A stretch of DNA of 64,000 bases, from the NCBI RefSeq assembly GCF_000003855.2, contig NW_003101674.1, positions 1,983,042-2,047,041 of the forward strand. Reading direction: 5' to 3'. Position 1 is the first letter of the stretch. Each line of letters opens with the position of its first letter. Source of the stretch: Blastomyces gilchristii SLH14081. Its lineage: Eukaryota > Ascomycota > Eurotiomycetes > Onygenales > Ajellomycetaceae. Of the stretch, positions 36,911 through 49,294 are shown in pieces. The notes below the pieces were generated by a model. That model was not told the DNA's origin, made no database searches, and was given only the letters and a program-made list of their open reading frames with translations. Both the position numbers and the translations under genes were made by a program.

Positions 36911-38589
36911 TATCATTTAATCACTTCTCGCACGATTCCAATATTTCTTGACACGAATTCCCTTTGTGGCTTTCATTTAGTATGATTTTTATATTATTTC
37001 TAAAAGGCGCATTTGGAGGAACGGCATTTGTTCGTAAGCGTTTCTTATTTCTTTCTTTTCCTCTTCTTTTCCTCTTTTTTTTTTTGTTTTTACCATATAT
37101 TATTATTTTCTCTTCAACAAATTATTCAAATATTATTAGCTCTAGTAGCGTGGAATTTGCTATTTCCCATTTTCTGCATGTTTCCCTTTCGTCCCCTGTA
37201 CTTCTTGGATCTTTTATCTACGTCACTGATGCTGTTGCTAAAATCTAAAACGGGGCTCTTTTTTTGTTTTCCTGCCTTTTTTTGGGGTGATTGCTAAATT
37301 GTTGTAAGTTCGGTATGTAATGTTATGATGGACAAACAGGGAACGGAAAAACAAATATTGATTGAATGATGATCATGACGATGAGCCTTGTCTCTTTTGC
37401 CCATTTTTCGTTTTCTAGATACATGTATTATTTGCTTCATCGAGATGTTTTGATCCAACCTACATTGTTGTGCGGGGAGCAGCAAACTGATATCGCTTGC
37501 AATTTTGCCAACTGTGAGCTTTTTTTAGTTAGCTTAACCAGCCTAAAATTAAGCAACGTACGGAGTACTGTACTGTACTGTGCACATACATACGCAGGAA
37601 GCTATCTGCCCGATGAGGCTTGGTTCGTGTTCTGCTTATCGGCTTAGCCTTGGTTCCAGGCTAACTCCGCCCTGGGCACACCCGCCGATGATGATGAGCC
37701 TCACCCAAACCACCATCTCATGGCAATCCTGTCGTGACAAATCAATCGAACGCGGAATAACTAATACAATTAACTACCAAACTGCCCCCTGCGTGGCTGT
37801 CTTGTCCCCAAAGAATCGATACAAACCACTTTGCTTCGTGGCGAATGCTGGGCAACTGACCAGCCAACCTCCCCTCCCTGTATCGTCGCCAGCTAACTCT
37901 CCTTTCCCCTCTCCATTCTGCTGGCCTGAGACGCCGCGAAAGTTACAATAAAACCAGCGCGGCCCTTGTTGCACTCGTGACATGTCTCCTCGTCTTCCTT
38001 TCTTTTGGACCTTTTTCTACTACTAGGTAGGTTTGCCCCTCACGAATCTCTCTCTTCAAGCAATGCATTTGGGAGGAACTGACCCTTTTTTTCTCCAAAC
38101 TCTCTCAGACTACGGATGGTAGCTAGAACGACGGCGGAGCCTTTTCTAGAGTCTATTTTATACGAGAAACACGGCGACTAGACGAGACGGCTTGGATCAC
38201 CTTGACCAGCCTTGGTGACCTAACAGCGCCCTGCGAAAGGTGACGCAAAAAAGGGAGGAAGAGGAAGAGAGAAAAAAAAAAAAAAAAAAAAAAGAGGGAT
38301 ATTCTGTCGTTTTTCTTTGCTAGCGGTCGATCCTCATCACCGTTTCATAACTCTCATTTCTCCTCGTCGATCTATCTATCTCCTAGCACGCCACCACACA
38401 CACTATTCAGAAGGTACTTAGGAGGACTCTCTCCTCCGTACCAACGTGGAATATCCCCTCGGTAGAGCCAATGACGACGGCCCTTCGTCCAAGCGACGGA
38501 GACTGGTCTCGTCTCCCCCCTCAGGAAGAAGACGAACGTCGTTCCTGAAATCTTATCTGCAGAGAACCAGTCACTTACTACTTCATTCG
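36638..38589. other. Intergenic region with T-rich tracts
   Basis: 3' flank of the TRP-like gene with a 38-T run (36868-36905) and pyrimidine-rich sequence to 37300; then the promoter side of the FYVE/RING gene, with an A run at 38271-38293. The hydrophobic frames at 36625-37300 are artefacts of T-richness. Confidence 0.5.
36868..36905. repeat. Poly-T tract (38 nt)
   Basis: Uninterrupted T run about 230 bp downstream of the TRP-like stop codon. Confidence 0.9.
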
Positions 38590-40884
38590 ATGTCATCTCC
38601 TTCCTCCGCCTCCACGTCGCCGTTGTCCTCCTCCTCCGCCTCCTCTTCTTCACCCTCACCTGCAGCGGATCCTATCACTTTCCCTATTTCCCCAACCCCT
38701 GCAGCTTCCAGGTCTCAACATGATTCTAGTACCACGTCTTCTACTCAATCCTCTCACGACTCGCTTCAAACAACGAGAAATATAACGGCGGTTGGGTCGA
38801 GGGATTCACAGGGATCAACACGGACTGCAGGGTCGTCTAGACACACTTTACTGGAGTTTCTACAAAATGAAGGTCCCGAGGCTGGGAATGGCCAGCAACA
38901 GTCGGAGCAGGGACAGAGCGTACGGAATGCACAAGAAGCCAACACTACAAGTTTGGAACGAAAGAGGAGGTTGACCAGCGCGAGTGACAACTTTGGCTAT
39001 GCTCACCCAGGGGCGGGTAGCTCCTCAGTAGATGCTGGCTCGTCGGGAGCTCGTCCCAGACCCTCTGCCACTCAGTCGTGGGGACGCACTGGTTCAGGAC
39101 TACCAGGGAGCTCAAGAGAAAATGCAATTGATCTCTCCGGGTCTCAAGAGTCACTCTCGCGGCAGCTGAGCTCGTTGCGGCATCGGGAGAACAGCTTTGC
39201 AAATTACGAGTTACCGCAATGGCAGTCTGATTCTGAAGTTTCAAAATGTCCCATCTGTGATACCCAGTTCAGCTTTTGGTACAGGAAACATCACTGCAGG
39301 AAATGCGGGCGGGTAGTTTGTGCCTCGTGCTCACCACATAGAATCACCATCCCACGCCAGTTCATTGTTCGTCCGCCAGAATCTAATAGACCGCTCTCGA
39401 CACTTCTCCAGTCGAATCCCTCTGAAGCTCAAGTTATTAGTCTCATTGATGACGATGAACAAAGTCCCTCCGCAACTGCCGGCTCGTCTGTCCTCATGGA
39501 CAGACAGCAAAGATTACGACAACAAAGAGGCCGCTACCCTCCGAATTCAGCCTTAGGAGGTGGAGAAGAAGTCCGTTTGTGCAATCCATGCGTCCCTGAT
39601 CCCAACCCTGAGCCTCCCAGACGTTATACAAGTGGTGGCTCATTGTTTCCACCCTCCCTTTCAGGCTGGCCAGACGACGCAGCGGCGGCTTCTCATGCAC
39701 CTACGCAACATCATTCTACATTACCAGGCTACTACCGCAATAGTAGTGCATATAGACGTGATAACAACCTCTTTCATCGACCGTCGGCTTCTCTCTCATC
39801 AGCCGCAGATATGCCGGCTTCCCAGGAGGCTCGTGACATCCGAAGACGCCGGGGTCGCGGTATGATTGTGAGTTTTTTCTTTTTTCTTTTTTCTTGTTTA
39901 CATTATGATCTCCTAGTGTTTCATATAAACAAATTGCGCATGTTAACATTCTGTTAAATCTAGTTCCAGCCCGAGACTCCTGAAATTCAACGAGCAGCTC
40001 AAGAAGGGTTTCCTGATGAAGGCTTGCCGTCGTATGGAAGCTTTGATTACACAGTTGTCCCGAATTTCCGTGGCATGCCCCCACGGTATCAGTCAACGCA
40101 ACAGGCTGCTGGGGCCCCGCATCCTCGTTACTCTCCTCCAGCATATTCTTCAACTTCTGGCACGTCCATTCCGGTATGGATTCCCTGTTGATAAGCCTTT
40201 CGTTCCATTTTTGTTTTCTTTTCGTTTTATTTTATTTTTATTTAATCACACTAGATGGTTTCCCCTTAAGATGCCGACATATGTACTAAAGCAGCCGTGT
40301 AACAGGCTTCCCGCCATCGTGCCAGCCACTCCATCTCCCGTCCCATGCCCACCCATCACCGCGGCCCATCCACCGATTTTCTCCAAAGCCTAAGCCCTTC
40401 ATCATCCAGCCGAAACAGGCCCTTACATCCCGTCGCGCCACACCACTATCGCCGCCCGATTGACGAAAGCGACATTTGCCCTATATGCGGTCGCCTCCTT
40501 CCACCGCGGGGCCCCGATGGCAATGAAGCCGCCCGAGAAGCCCATATACGCGATTGTATAGAAGGGCACGGGACCGGACACGGGCATCCCTCTAACATCC
40601 CTTCCAGCAGCACAGGTCGTCGCATGTCACAGTCCCATCCCAATGAGAACGACCACAATAATAATCACCATGCCGACCGCCCTTTACGAATGTTGCCGTT
40701 TACAGCGACAGAGAAAGATTGTGTTGGTGAGGATGGCGGGCAGCAAGAATGCACGATTTGCATGGAGGAATATGAAGTTGGGGACCATTTGGCGCGGCTG
40801 GAGTGCCTGTGCAAGTTCCATAAGGCGTGTATAGTGAGCTGGCTGGAGAGGAAAATGGAGTGTCCGGTTCATAAAGTGCATTAG
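38590..40884 (+). CDS. FYVE and RING zinc-finger protein, probable endosomal E3 ubiquitin ligase (688 aa)
   Basis: Exons 38590-39867, 39964-40173, 40306-40884 (introns 96 and 132 nt) join without stops. FYVE finger at residues about 220-255 (CPICDTQFSFWYRKHHCRKCG, with the RKHHCRxCG phosphoinositide-binding core); later zinc ligands are LCNPC near residue 375, after a long Ser/Gln-rich insert. A C-x2-C...H-x3-C unit (CPICGRLLPP...HIRDC) lies near residue 552, like a UBZ-type finger. The C-terminal RING (CTICMEEYEVGDHLARLECLC.FHKACIVSWL...CPVH) at 645-686 ends in His where Cys is usual. Yeast Pib1, an endosomal FYVE-RING ligase, has the same FYVE-then-RING order, so a role in ubiquitination at PI3P membranes is inferred. 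Open frame continues 5' of 38590 without an in-frame ATG, so an upstream exon is possible. Confidence 0.85.
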
Positions 40885-42162
40885 TTCGCTTCTATTTTTA
40901 TTCTTTTTTATTTTTTTTTTTGCTGTTTTTTTTCTTTTTCTTTTTATTTTTTTTTTTCCTTTGTGCATGTTAGCGGGTGTTTTGCGGGTCGGGTCTACTT
41001 TGAGTAGTTTTGGATTTGTCCTTATGAAATATGTTCTTCTCAGGGTCTCCGCCGTCCTTTTTCCCCCTTCCTTCCCCCCACCTTCCCGTCCCGAACCTAC
41101 TCTACTGTTGCATGCGATGGTTACAACTTCTCGGCTGGTAACCAACGACGTGTCTCGTTCCCTATTCTGGGCATTGATGCCTTTTTTTTATATCTGTGCA
41201 GTATTTAGATAACTGGATCCAGGTCAAGAACGTGTTTTGGTCCGATTTTTTCCGAGTATCGTAGGGGAGCTAATTTCTCATTCGAGCTATGTGACAATCA
41301 CAGACTGGACGTCATCACATTGATAAAAATTACAATGAGCTGGCATTAGGACTTTTGAAAAGACAAAGCATGTTCAAAAAGATCTCACCTCCAAGGCAGC
41401 AGCTCTAGGCTGCGAAATTATCACTCCGGCGATTGGCTAAATAATATTTCATTTCTTTTTCATCACCAGCTGCTGGCGGAATAAACGCTTGGAATACGAG
41501 AAACCAGCAGAACGACGTCCATTCCCTGCCCATTTTCCGCCGTTTTGACTCAGCCCTAGGCACGGCAGTAGTCATAAGTTCCTCCCATGTGTCCTAGCGG
41601 GCGATTTCGACCACAAGTTCGCCCTCACCGACGACGACGCCCGCCTCGACCTCCCCCGGCTCTGTTGATCTCTCGATCTCAGACAAGTTCGCGAACGAGA
41701 CAGAGAACACGGTTATCACCAGCTTCATCTTCTCAGTATGCCCCGTGCCTGACACTGCTAGGCTAGCTCTGTGCCGACGCTCTCGCCACACCCTCCCCCC
41801 AGCGGCTTCCCAGCTGTGTCAGACCGGCCGCCGAAAGCACCGTTGGCCGTGCACGCTATCGGGAGTTGCCTAACCCACGCATCGTACGTTTCTGTGCCAC
41901 AAGCACCGGGGAAAAGGGTTTCCCCAGAGCTAAAAAATCTAGTAAAATCCAGGGGGAGGCGGGAGGGGGGAAGTATTTATTACATTTGCTGACGATGACG
42001 AGCTTCTCAACAGAAGGGAATCGCCTCGTTCACGCGCGGCCACAGCCCCTCCGGCGTGGCGCCACCCAAAAACGCGTCCCAAGGGAAAAAAGAAAGCTTT
42101 GAGAATACCGAGCGAGAAGAGGGAAAACGGGGATCCTGTTTCCATCCACAGCTCCTGATTCC
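40885..42162. other. Intergenic region
   Basis: T-rich 3' flank (40885-41000), then the promoter side of the Zn2Cys6 gene. No gene supported. Confidence 0.4.
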
Positions 42163-45100
42163 ATGGATGCCGATCCGCGAGCTCCCCGACGTCACACCGC
42201 GCCCTCGCAGTCTTCATCCACACCCACCTCCGACCTGAGCATCCAACAAACTCACACTACTTACTACTACGACGACAGCCCGAACCCGCAGTCTCCACAC
42301 TCCGCAACCCTTGGCGGCGGTCCCCACGATGACGATAGTACCCGGGACCGTGACCAGGACCACAGAATCGGGACCGGGGCCGGGACCGGCATTGGAGTCG
42401 GCGCCGGTACATATACCGAATCCACTGTCGTGACAGACGCTCACAATCATAATAACAACCCCAATGACCCCCTAGCTGACTTGAAGCGCCCGCGCGCCTG
42501 CGAGGCCTGTCGACAGCTCAAGGTGCGCTGCGACCCGCACCCTGACACCCCAGATGGCCCGTGCAAGCGCTGTGCGAAGGCCAATCGCCGCTGTGTCGTG
42601 ACGGTGCCGACGCGAAAGAGGCAGAAGAAAGCTGATAGTCGTGTTGCGGAGCTGGAGAGGAAGATCGATGCCCTGACAGCAAGCTTGCAGGCCACTAGAG
42701 CGAGGAATGGGAGTAATGCTGCTGGGAGCGGAGGGGTGGGGAGCCCTGTTTTACGATCTGGGTCTGCGGCGGAGGATCTCCCTGCTGCCCGGTGGATGGG
42801 GGGCGTACAGCACCATGGAAGTGAAAGTAGACGGGCGACTACTGGAGGCTCTATGGCAGGGCTAGCTGGGAATAAAAGGTATGCTAGTGGGGAGTTTAAG
42901 TCTAGGTTCGGGAATGCTGGGATTCTTGTTCCGCTGGCTGCTCGACCCCATAGTCCGACGACTGAGAGCACGTCGACATTCTATGATGGGTCAAATCACG
43001 GTGGCGACGGGAATACCCCAGATAACTGGCCTCCGATATTGCCAACCATTGACAGAGCACTCAAGGCTCGCTACGATTATGAGTATACAGATGTCATTGA
43101 TCGAGGGGTTGTGGATACGGAGATGGCTCTCAAGTGTTTCAACCGCTATGTGAACGATATTGCACCGTTGCTTCCCTTCGTCGTCTTTCCCCCTGAAACC
43201 ACCATGGCCGAAGTTCGTCGGACGAAACCCATCCTTCTTCTGGCTATCCTATCCATATCAATCGGCATATTCAACGCGGACCTGCAGACTTCTCTGCTGA
43301 ACGAGCTCTTCCGCCTCTTTGCAGACCAGGTAATTGTCAAGGGTTCGAAGTCTCTCGAGTTGGTGCAGGCCATTATGCTCTCGATGATCTGGTATACACC
43401 TCCGGACCATTACGAGGAAATGAAGTTCTTCCAGCTCATACACATCGCCGCGACGATGGCGATGGACCTAGGTATGAACAGGAGAACCAAGTCGAAGGCG
43501 AAATCGAAGTCTATGGGCATGTGGAGGGAAATCATGGGCAAGAAAGTTGTCATGCTAGACCCCGATGCACCGGAGACTCGGAGGGCATGGCTCGGGTGCT
43601 ATTTTATGTGTGTTAAGTATGTTTTTTGGCCCTTTCCCTGCACTCATCTAGTCATGGTATCGCGTCCTTCATAGCCGTTGTGCCATGCCGGTATTTATTT
43701 TATTTATTTTACTTTTGCTAAAATGCTAGGACAGCGTTGCAATGTCACTTTGACGCCCCATCCTCACGCGTTGGCACCCGTACATGGACGAATCTCTCGA
43801 AATCCTCGAGACGTCGCCCGATGCGCTTCCATCTGATAGAAATCTCATTCAATGGGTGAAGCTGGCGCACCTTGGCGAAGAAATTCTTTTCCAGTTTTCA
43901 ATGGATGACCCCGCTACCAATGTAGATATAACGGATCCCAAAAACCAATATGCGTTAAAGGGGTTCGAAAGGCGTTTGGCAGAATGGCGAAAGGAGGTGC
44001 CTCCCGAGTGCTACTCTCGTAAGCTCTTTTAACCTTGTTCTCCCATGCTACCTCCATATCTTTCACTTCTAAACATTACATAGCCCTAATGCGCCACTAT
44101 GAGCTCGTTCTCAACATCTATATGCATGAAATCGGCATGCACGCCGACCACAACATCGACGATTTCAAACCGCCCTTTATAAATAGTCTTACCTCCGACA
44201 ATCCGGTCAACCTTGGCTCTCCCGCGCACGTTGACGCTCTAACTGTCTGCCTCACTTCCATCTATGAGGCAATAGACACGTTTACCTCCCTCGATTATAC
44301 GACTATCCAATCTAGCCCCACCATCCACTTTGTTCGTACATCATACGCCTGCGTCGCTCTCATCAAACTATATACCGCCGCATCGTACCCCGCCACTCGA
44401 CTGGGCCAGGTATTCAATCCTACAGACTTTAAGATTGAATACTACCTCACCAAGCTCATTGCCCATTTGAAGGGTTCGGGGGAGCGCATGTCAGGACGGG
44501 TGCCATCTAGATTCTCGCTAATGTTGGGAATATTAAAGACGTGGTTTCTCAAGAGGAAAGAAGGGAAACCAGTGAGCACTGGTAGCGGTCCGTGGAGCTT
44601 TTTTCAGCCGAAGGATATTCGGACGTATATCGCACCGGAGCCGCGCGCATCGGAGTCGGAGAGCGCGGGACAAGCGCAGGTTAGTACTGAGGTTTTACGT
44701 GCCTTGCTTTTCCCGCTCGAGATTCAAATCCTCAAGCAACTATCAAGATTTCTTCGCCTGCTTTCTTTTACGAATCTCGGGAGCTGATATATCCACTTCC
44801 CATTAGGCTACTTGTAACCCGGAATCAACGCCTTTACACCTCCAAAATCATGCAGCCATGGGTCGTCCAGAGACCCAACAATCACACCACCACCAGTCGA
44901 GCCTCTCCCCTCAGAACGTTCGCACTGATACGCACACCACTACTCTCCCGATCCACCCTTCCACAACCAACACTTCCAACATTGCCACTAACACAATCCC
45001 TGCGAATGAACATTGGACCCCGTTCGGTCCCTCACCAGGCATGGGCATTTTCCCCACCACCACAGTGCCTAACCAACCCTTATCATCGCAGTATCTACCG

Positions 45101-45304
45101 CAGCACCCGACCCAGGCCTTCGTCACCGCCGACTCAGGGGGACTGGTAAATCCACAACAGCCAGAGCTGGATCCACAGCAGGCCTTCATGCTAACCCAAG
45201 ATATGCAGCTCATGTTCCAGCAAGATGAACTTGCTGGGTTGGGAAATATGTGGGATGACATTTTTTTTCCATTCCCCTTGGACGAGACCGGCCAGCCGCT
45301 GTGA
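42163..45304 (+). CDS. Zn2Cys6 transcription factor (943 codons) with in-frame TGA
   Basis: Exons 42163-43611, 43730-44018, 44084-44679, 44807-45304; introns 118, 65 and 127 nt. The DNA-binding cluster is residues 113-144 (CEACRQLKVRC...CKRCAKANRRC), followed by a basic stretch (RKRQKK) and a short coiled coil (VAELERKIDALTASL), as in dimeric Gal4-type factors. The middle region (about 300-640) resembles the Fungal_trans regulatory domain; the tail is Gln/Pro-rich and acidic near the end, fitting an activation domain. The first intron uses a GTTAAG donor, which alone keeps the conserved frame (YFMC then DSVAMSL). That frame meets a TGA at 43751-43753, codon 491, where relatives usually have Arg in 'MSLRRP'; CGA to TGA is one transition. 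After it the reading is open and conserved to the stop at 45302. Either the factor is truncated to 490 residues, or the base is an error. Target genes unknown. Confidence 0.8.
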
Positions 45305-46853
45305 CAAGGCGCATAAGAAAAAGGAAGAGGAAAAAAAAAGGGGGAGGAAGAAAACAAAAAGAAAAAAAGGAAACGAAAAAAAATAAAAATAAAAAAGGAA
45401 TCATATCTACTCCGGACAACATTCCATACCACTCTACTCACTGGCTCCCATGCTCTCTCCCCTCTTTCTATCACTACCTCCATCTCATCTCCCCTCCTTA
45501 TCTGTAAATATATATATAGGTATCACCGCAACCGACATATACCCCACCCAGCCCACTTCACGATAGCCTAGCAACCAAATAATAAACAACAAACATCACA
45601 AAGCCAAAATAAAGAAAGACAGAAAGCAGAACGAATAGTTACAAGAAATGAGGATATATAATATTATTATCTTCATTCAACATCTTCGCTTTAAGCCACA
45701 TACTTTTATTTGTTTTTACTTTGTCACGGCTAGTTATTATTTAGCGCAAGAGGCCGTGGGTAACTAGTTAACTAACTAAAACGCCATGGCTGACTGGGGT
45801 TAAGTTGTCCATGCGGAACACATCTTGAAGCTTCATACCGGCGCTATCCAGAGCGCCGAAACTATCTCGGACATACAGCGTAATGCACATTTCCCCATTT
45901 AACGTCCGTTTTCATGTGGAGGGGAGGAAGCCTACTTGGCTCATGTTTGATTTCGAGACACTCGATGACCCTATCGTCTTTTTTTTTTTTTTTTTTTTTT
46001 TTTCCGGGGAATTGGGCAAAGAAACCTTGGAAGCCCTGAGGATGTGCAATGTGCTCCATCACATGGATTCCCCGCGACGGCACCTCATCCTCGTTTTTCA
46101 ATCAGGAGGATGGATGAGAAGTTGGATCTCATTGACTGCGCATTCTTCTTTAGAAAACGCCAACCATGGCCTCAAGGCGAGAGCATCGTTCCTACAACAG
46201 TTAGTTTACCCCTTCGTAGCCAAACTTTGGAATTAATTAACTTGCCGTTTCCGTACATTGCTTGGGTCAGGCTTCATTCAGACCTAAAGGAGCAATGTCT
46301 CTGTTGTGTCTTTTTTGCTCTCTTCCCTCCAATAGGAGACATCGTCCCATTTGTCTGCATGAAGCGGAGATGATGATGCGCTGTTGTTTATCCGGGCAGT
46401 CAGCCTGGATTTCCTGATTCAGACAATAATTTCATTAACTAGTTATGTCTCCCAGCAGGCTTTTCTGGAAGCGAGCATGCTTGGCCACAGCCCATTCCTA
46501 GCCAAGTCAATTGCTCTTCTTTGTTTCTTTCTCACGGTTGAAGTCTGGGCACGAACGAGGACACGGCGTTCAAAAACTGCGGGTGCACCCTCTTGCGGTT
46601 ACTCGGTACACTATTACCCTATTGCGACGTTCCAGTTGTATGCCTGATACCTAAATTAGTAGAGGTACCAGGGCTCTTTGATATAAAGCCTACAGATGCA
46701 GAGCTTTCCTACCCCAAAAGGGGGGCCTTAATGAACGGGCAGAAAGAAGTCGCCAAGCTTCATTCTCAGTTCCCATTCACCGCGCGAAATTTCATTGTCC
46801 TCACATTCACCTGCTGCTGGCTATAATAAAACCACCTTGGAACGTTTAACACC
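45305..46853. other. Intergenic region
   Basis: A-rich 3' flank, a 24-nt-scale T run near 45980-46003, then the promoter side of the reductase gene. Small open frames at 45883-46650 show no family resemblance. Confidence 0.45.
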
Positions 46854-48819
46854 ATGGTAGGCGCAACATCAAACTCCTCTCCAACGGCGCGCGGCATCAT
46901 CAGATCCCTACTTTCTCATCTCACTGCTACGAAACCTACCACGAAACAGGAGTATAAGAAGGATATTAAGCGGCCAACAACCATGGCAGCCCAAACCCAA
47001 ACTCCCCCGCAGTTCACACACATCCAGTCCAAGGGCATTTATCACGGCCTGCCAGTCATTCCGGAATCTGATTCGCGCAAGGGGCTGACAGCGATTGTAA
47101 CGGGAGCCAATGGCATATCAGGTAGCCACATGGTGCGCGTGCTGGCAGAAACCCCCGAGCGCTGGGCAAAGATATACACCATGTCCCGTCGTGCGGCTAT
47201 TGGAGGGAGCAAATATGGGAATGTGACGCATCTCGAGCTGGACTTCTTGAAGAGCTCGCCGGGAGATTTGGCCAAGGCTATGGTGGAGAAGGGAGTTAAG
47301 GCGTTAGTTGATTTATTTCTCCTTTGCTCTACTTGCTTATCTTCTCCCTCATAAGTCTTCTTCGTAACTCTTGGGGGGTTTTGCTGGAGAAACGGGGGAC
47401 AGGGCTTTCGTTGATTGAGTATTGGCTAACGCTTTCATGTTTCAGTGACTATGTCTTCTTCTACTCGTATATCCAGGTTCCTCCGAAGACTGAGGGGTCG
47501 ATTTGGTCAGATGCACAGGAGATGTGCAATGTAAATGGTAATGATGCGCCGACTTGAGTGGATCTTTTGCTATCTATACATTACCCCCCCCCCCCCCCCC
47601 CCAGGAAATTTCCCGTTCTTGTGAAGTTCCCAGAGGCAGCTGATTCAAATTCAAATATATTAGGTGCTTTGCTCTCCAACTTCATCCAGGCTCTTAAACT
47701 TGCTTCAATCACTCCCAAGCGCTTCATGCTCCAAACAGGTGCCAAAAGCTACGGTGCACACCTCGGCACCGCGAAATCTCCTCAAGTAGAATCAGATCCT
47801 CGCGTTACAATCGAACCAAATTTCTACTATGACCAAGAAGATTTGCTCTTCCAGTACTGCGAGGAAACAGGCACGGAATGGAACGTCGTCCGCCCTTCAT
47901 TCATCCTCGGAGCCGCCAAAGACGCAGCCATGAACCTGGCTTACAGTCTTGGTGTCTTTGCCGCCGTCCACGAACATTTAGGCAAGCCATTGGTCTTCCC
48001 TGGAAATATAGCTTCGTTCGATGTCATCAGAGACCTGTCTTCGGCTATGTTGAATAGCTATATGGCGGAATGGGCTGTGCTAAATCCAGTTGCCCCCAAC
48101 GAGGCATTCAATGCCTGCGACTGCAGCGCAGTGACTCCCGGCGCTCTCTGGACCGCGCTTGCAAAGATGTATGGGATTGAATGTAAAGTTCCAGATCCAA
48201 ATGCTGAGTATCAGAGCCTCACTCTACCATTTGATCCTCCTCCTCGAGGGTAAGTGGTCCATTTTAATCTCCTAATCTACTTGTCATCCCCCCCCGCGTT
48301 TATTTGGCCACATAAATGCGTTAGTGAACCAAGAAAGGGGCTAAATAATGAGTGCTGGACTTCAAATCCAGATTTGGACCTCCCGAAAAGATCGAATTCA
48401 CCTACAGCATTGCCGCATGGGCGTACGACCCACAGGTCCACACAGCATGGCAAGAGCTCACACAGAAACATGGCCTCGTCCACAACCCATTCGCCACACC
48501 GGCTGATCGAAACCGTATCTTCGGCTTCACGGATACCGCTATTTTGGGAGGAACCCCCGTGCACTTCAGGTGAGTTTGGATATGTCACATCTGAGTTATC
48601 TTGGTTGATTTTCCCTTCCACCTCGTAGCTCTCCCTGTTTGTCCAACGCTATATTCGTACGGAGTCATGGAGCAAGCACTAATTGGCACATCCCACAGCA
48701 TGGACAAATCTCGTAAGCTGGGTTGGCATGGCACCGCTGACAGTTTCGCGTCGCTACGCAATGTTCTCGAGGAATTCGTGCAGATGAAAATGCTGCCGCC
48801 ATTGCCTTCGACCGCGTAG
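46854..48819 (+). CDS. PRISE-type NADPH-dependent reductase (SDR superfamily, 481 aa)
   Basis: Five exons: 46854-47302, 47446-47537, 47664-48249, 48372-48569, 48699-48819; introns 122-143 nt, all joints in frame. Rossmann motif TGANGISG at residues 83-90 binds the nucleotide. The PRISE family (progesterone 5-beta-reductase/iridoid synthase-like) catalytic residues are visible: Lys in LQTGAKSYG and Tyr in NFYYDQEDLLF. The FYSYIQVPPKTEG segment and the C-terminal WHGTADSFASL block also fit. These enzymes reduce activated C=C bonds of enones; the substrate cannot be told, and no biosynthetic cluster surrounds the gene. Start: ATG 46854 gives a Ser/Thr/Lys-rich leader that could be a targeting peptide; ATG 46983 (MAAQTQTPP) starts where conservation begins and is equally likely. 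The second intron contains a 19-C run. Confidence 0.88.
47584..47602. repeat. Poly-C tract (19 nt) inside an intron
   Basis: Lies in the intron 47538-47663 of the reductase gene. Confidence 0.9.
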
Positions 48820-49078
48820 ACATGCCTGCCGGCCAGCTGCCTTTTCTGGATATTTGTCTCCTTTTTAGTATTTTCCTCATCAACTCTTCTTTTGTCCCGG
48901 CGATTTCGTGTCAATTTTCTTTTTTGACTCCTTCCGTTTTCAGGCGTTCATGATGATTCATGTTATTTTTTCCCCGAGCTGTATTGGTGATGAATGTAGG
49001 GTAACGAAAACTCCCCGATTTTTATTCTTGCCTAAACACGATCCAAGACAACTCGCGGTTTTCTGATGCAACCTGCAG

Positions 49079-49294
49079 GTGATCAGTCCAGTTTGCAGTC
49101 CCTTGCCTATCTTCTGCTTCAGAACACCATAACACCGGTGATCAGTCTGGGTTGTGGCCACAGTTGCGCCCCCACCACTGCAGCTGGTGATCAGTCCAGT
49201 TTGCAGTCCCTTGTCTATCTTCCACTTCAGAATGCCATAGCACCAGTGATCGGTCGGGGTTGTGGCCACAGTTGTGGTAGACCCACCTTCTTCA
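49079..49294. repeat. 108-bp direct tandem duplication
   Basis: Units start at 49079 and 49187 (GTGATCAGTCCAGTTTGCAG) and differ at about a dozen sites, mostly transitions. Within each unit GTGATC-AGTC-like sequence recurs. No coding role seen. Confidence 0.8.

Noticed and set aside
36625..37297. Hydrophobic plus-strand frames downstream of the TRP-like gene
   Set aside because: Phe/Ser/Leu strings come from T-rich 3' flanking sequence and a 38-T run.
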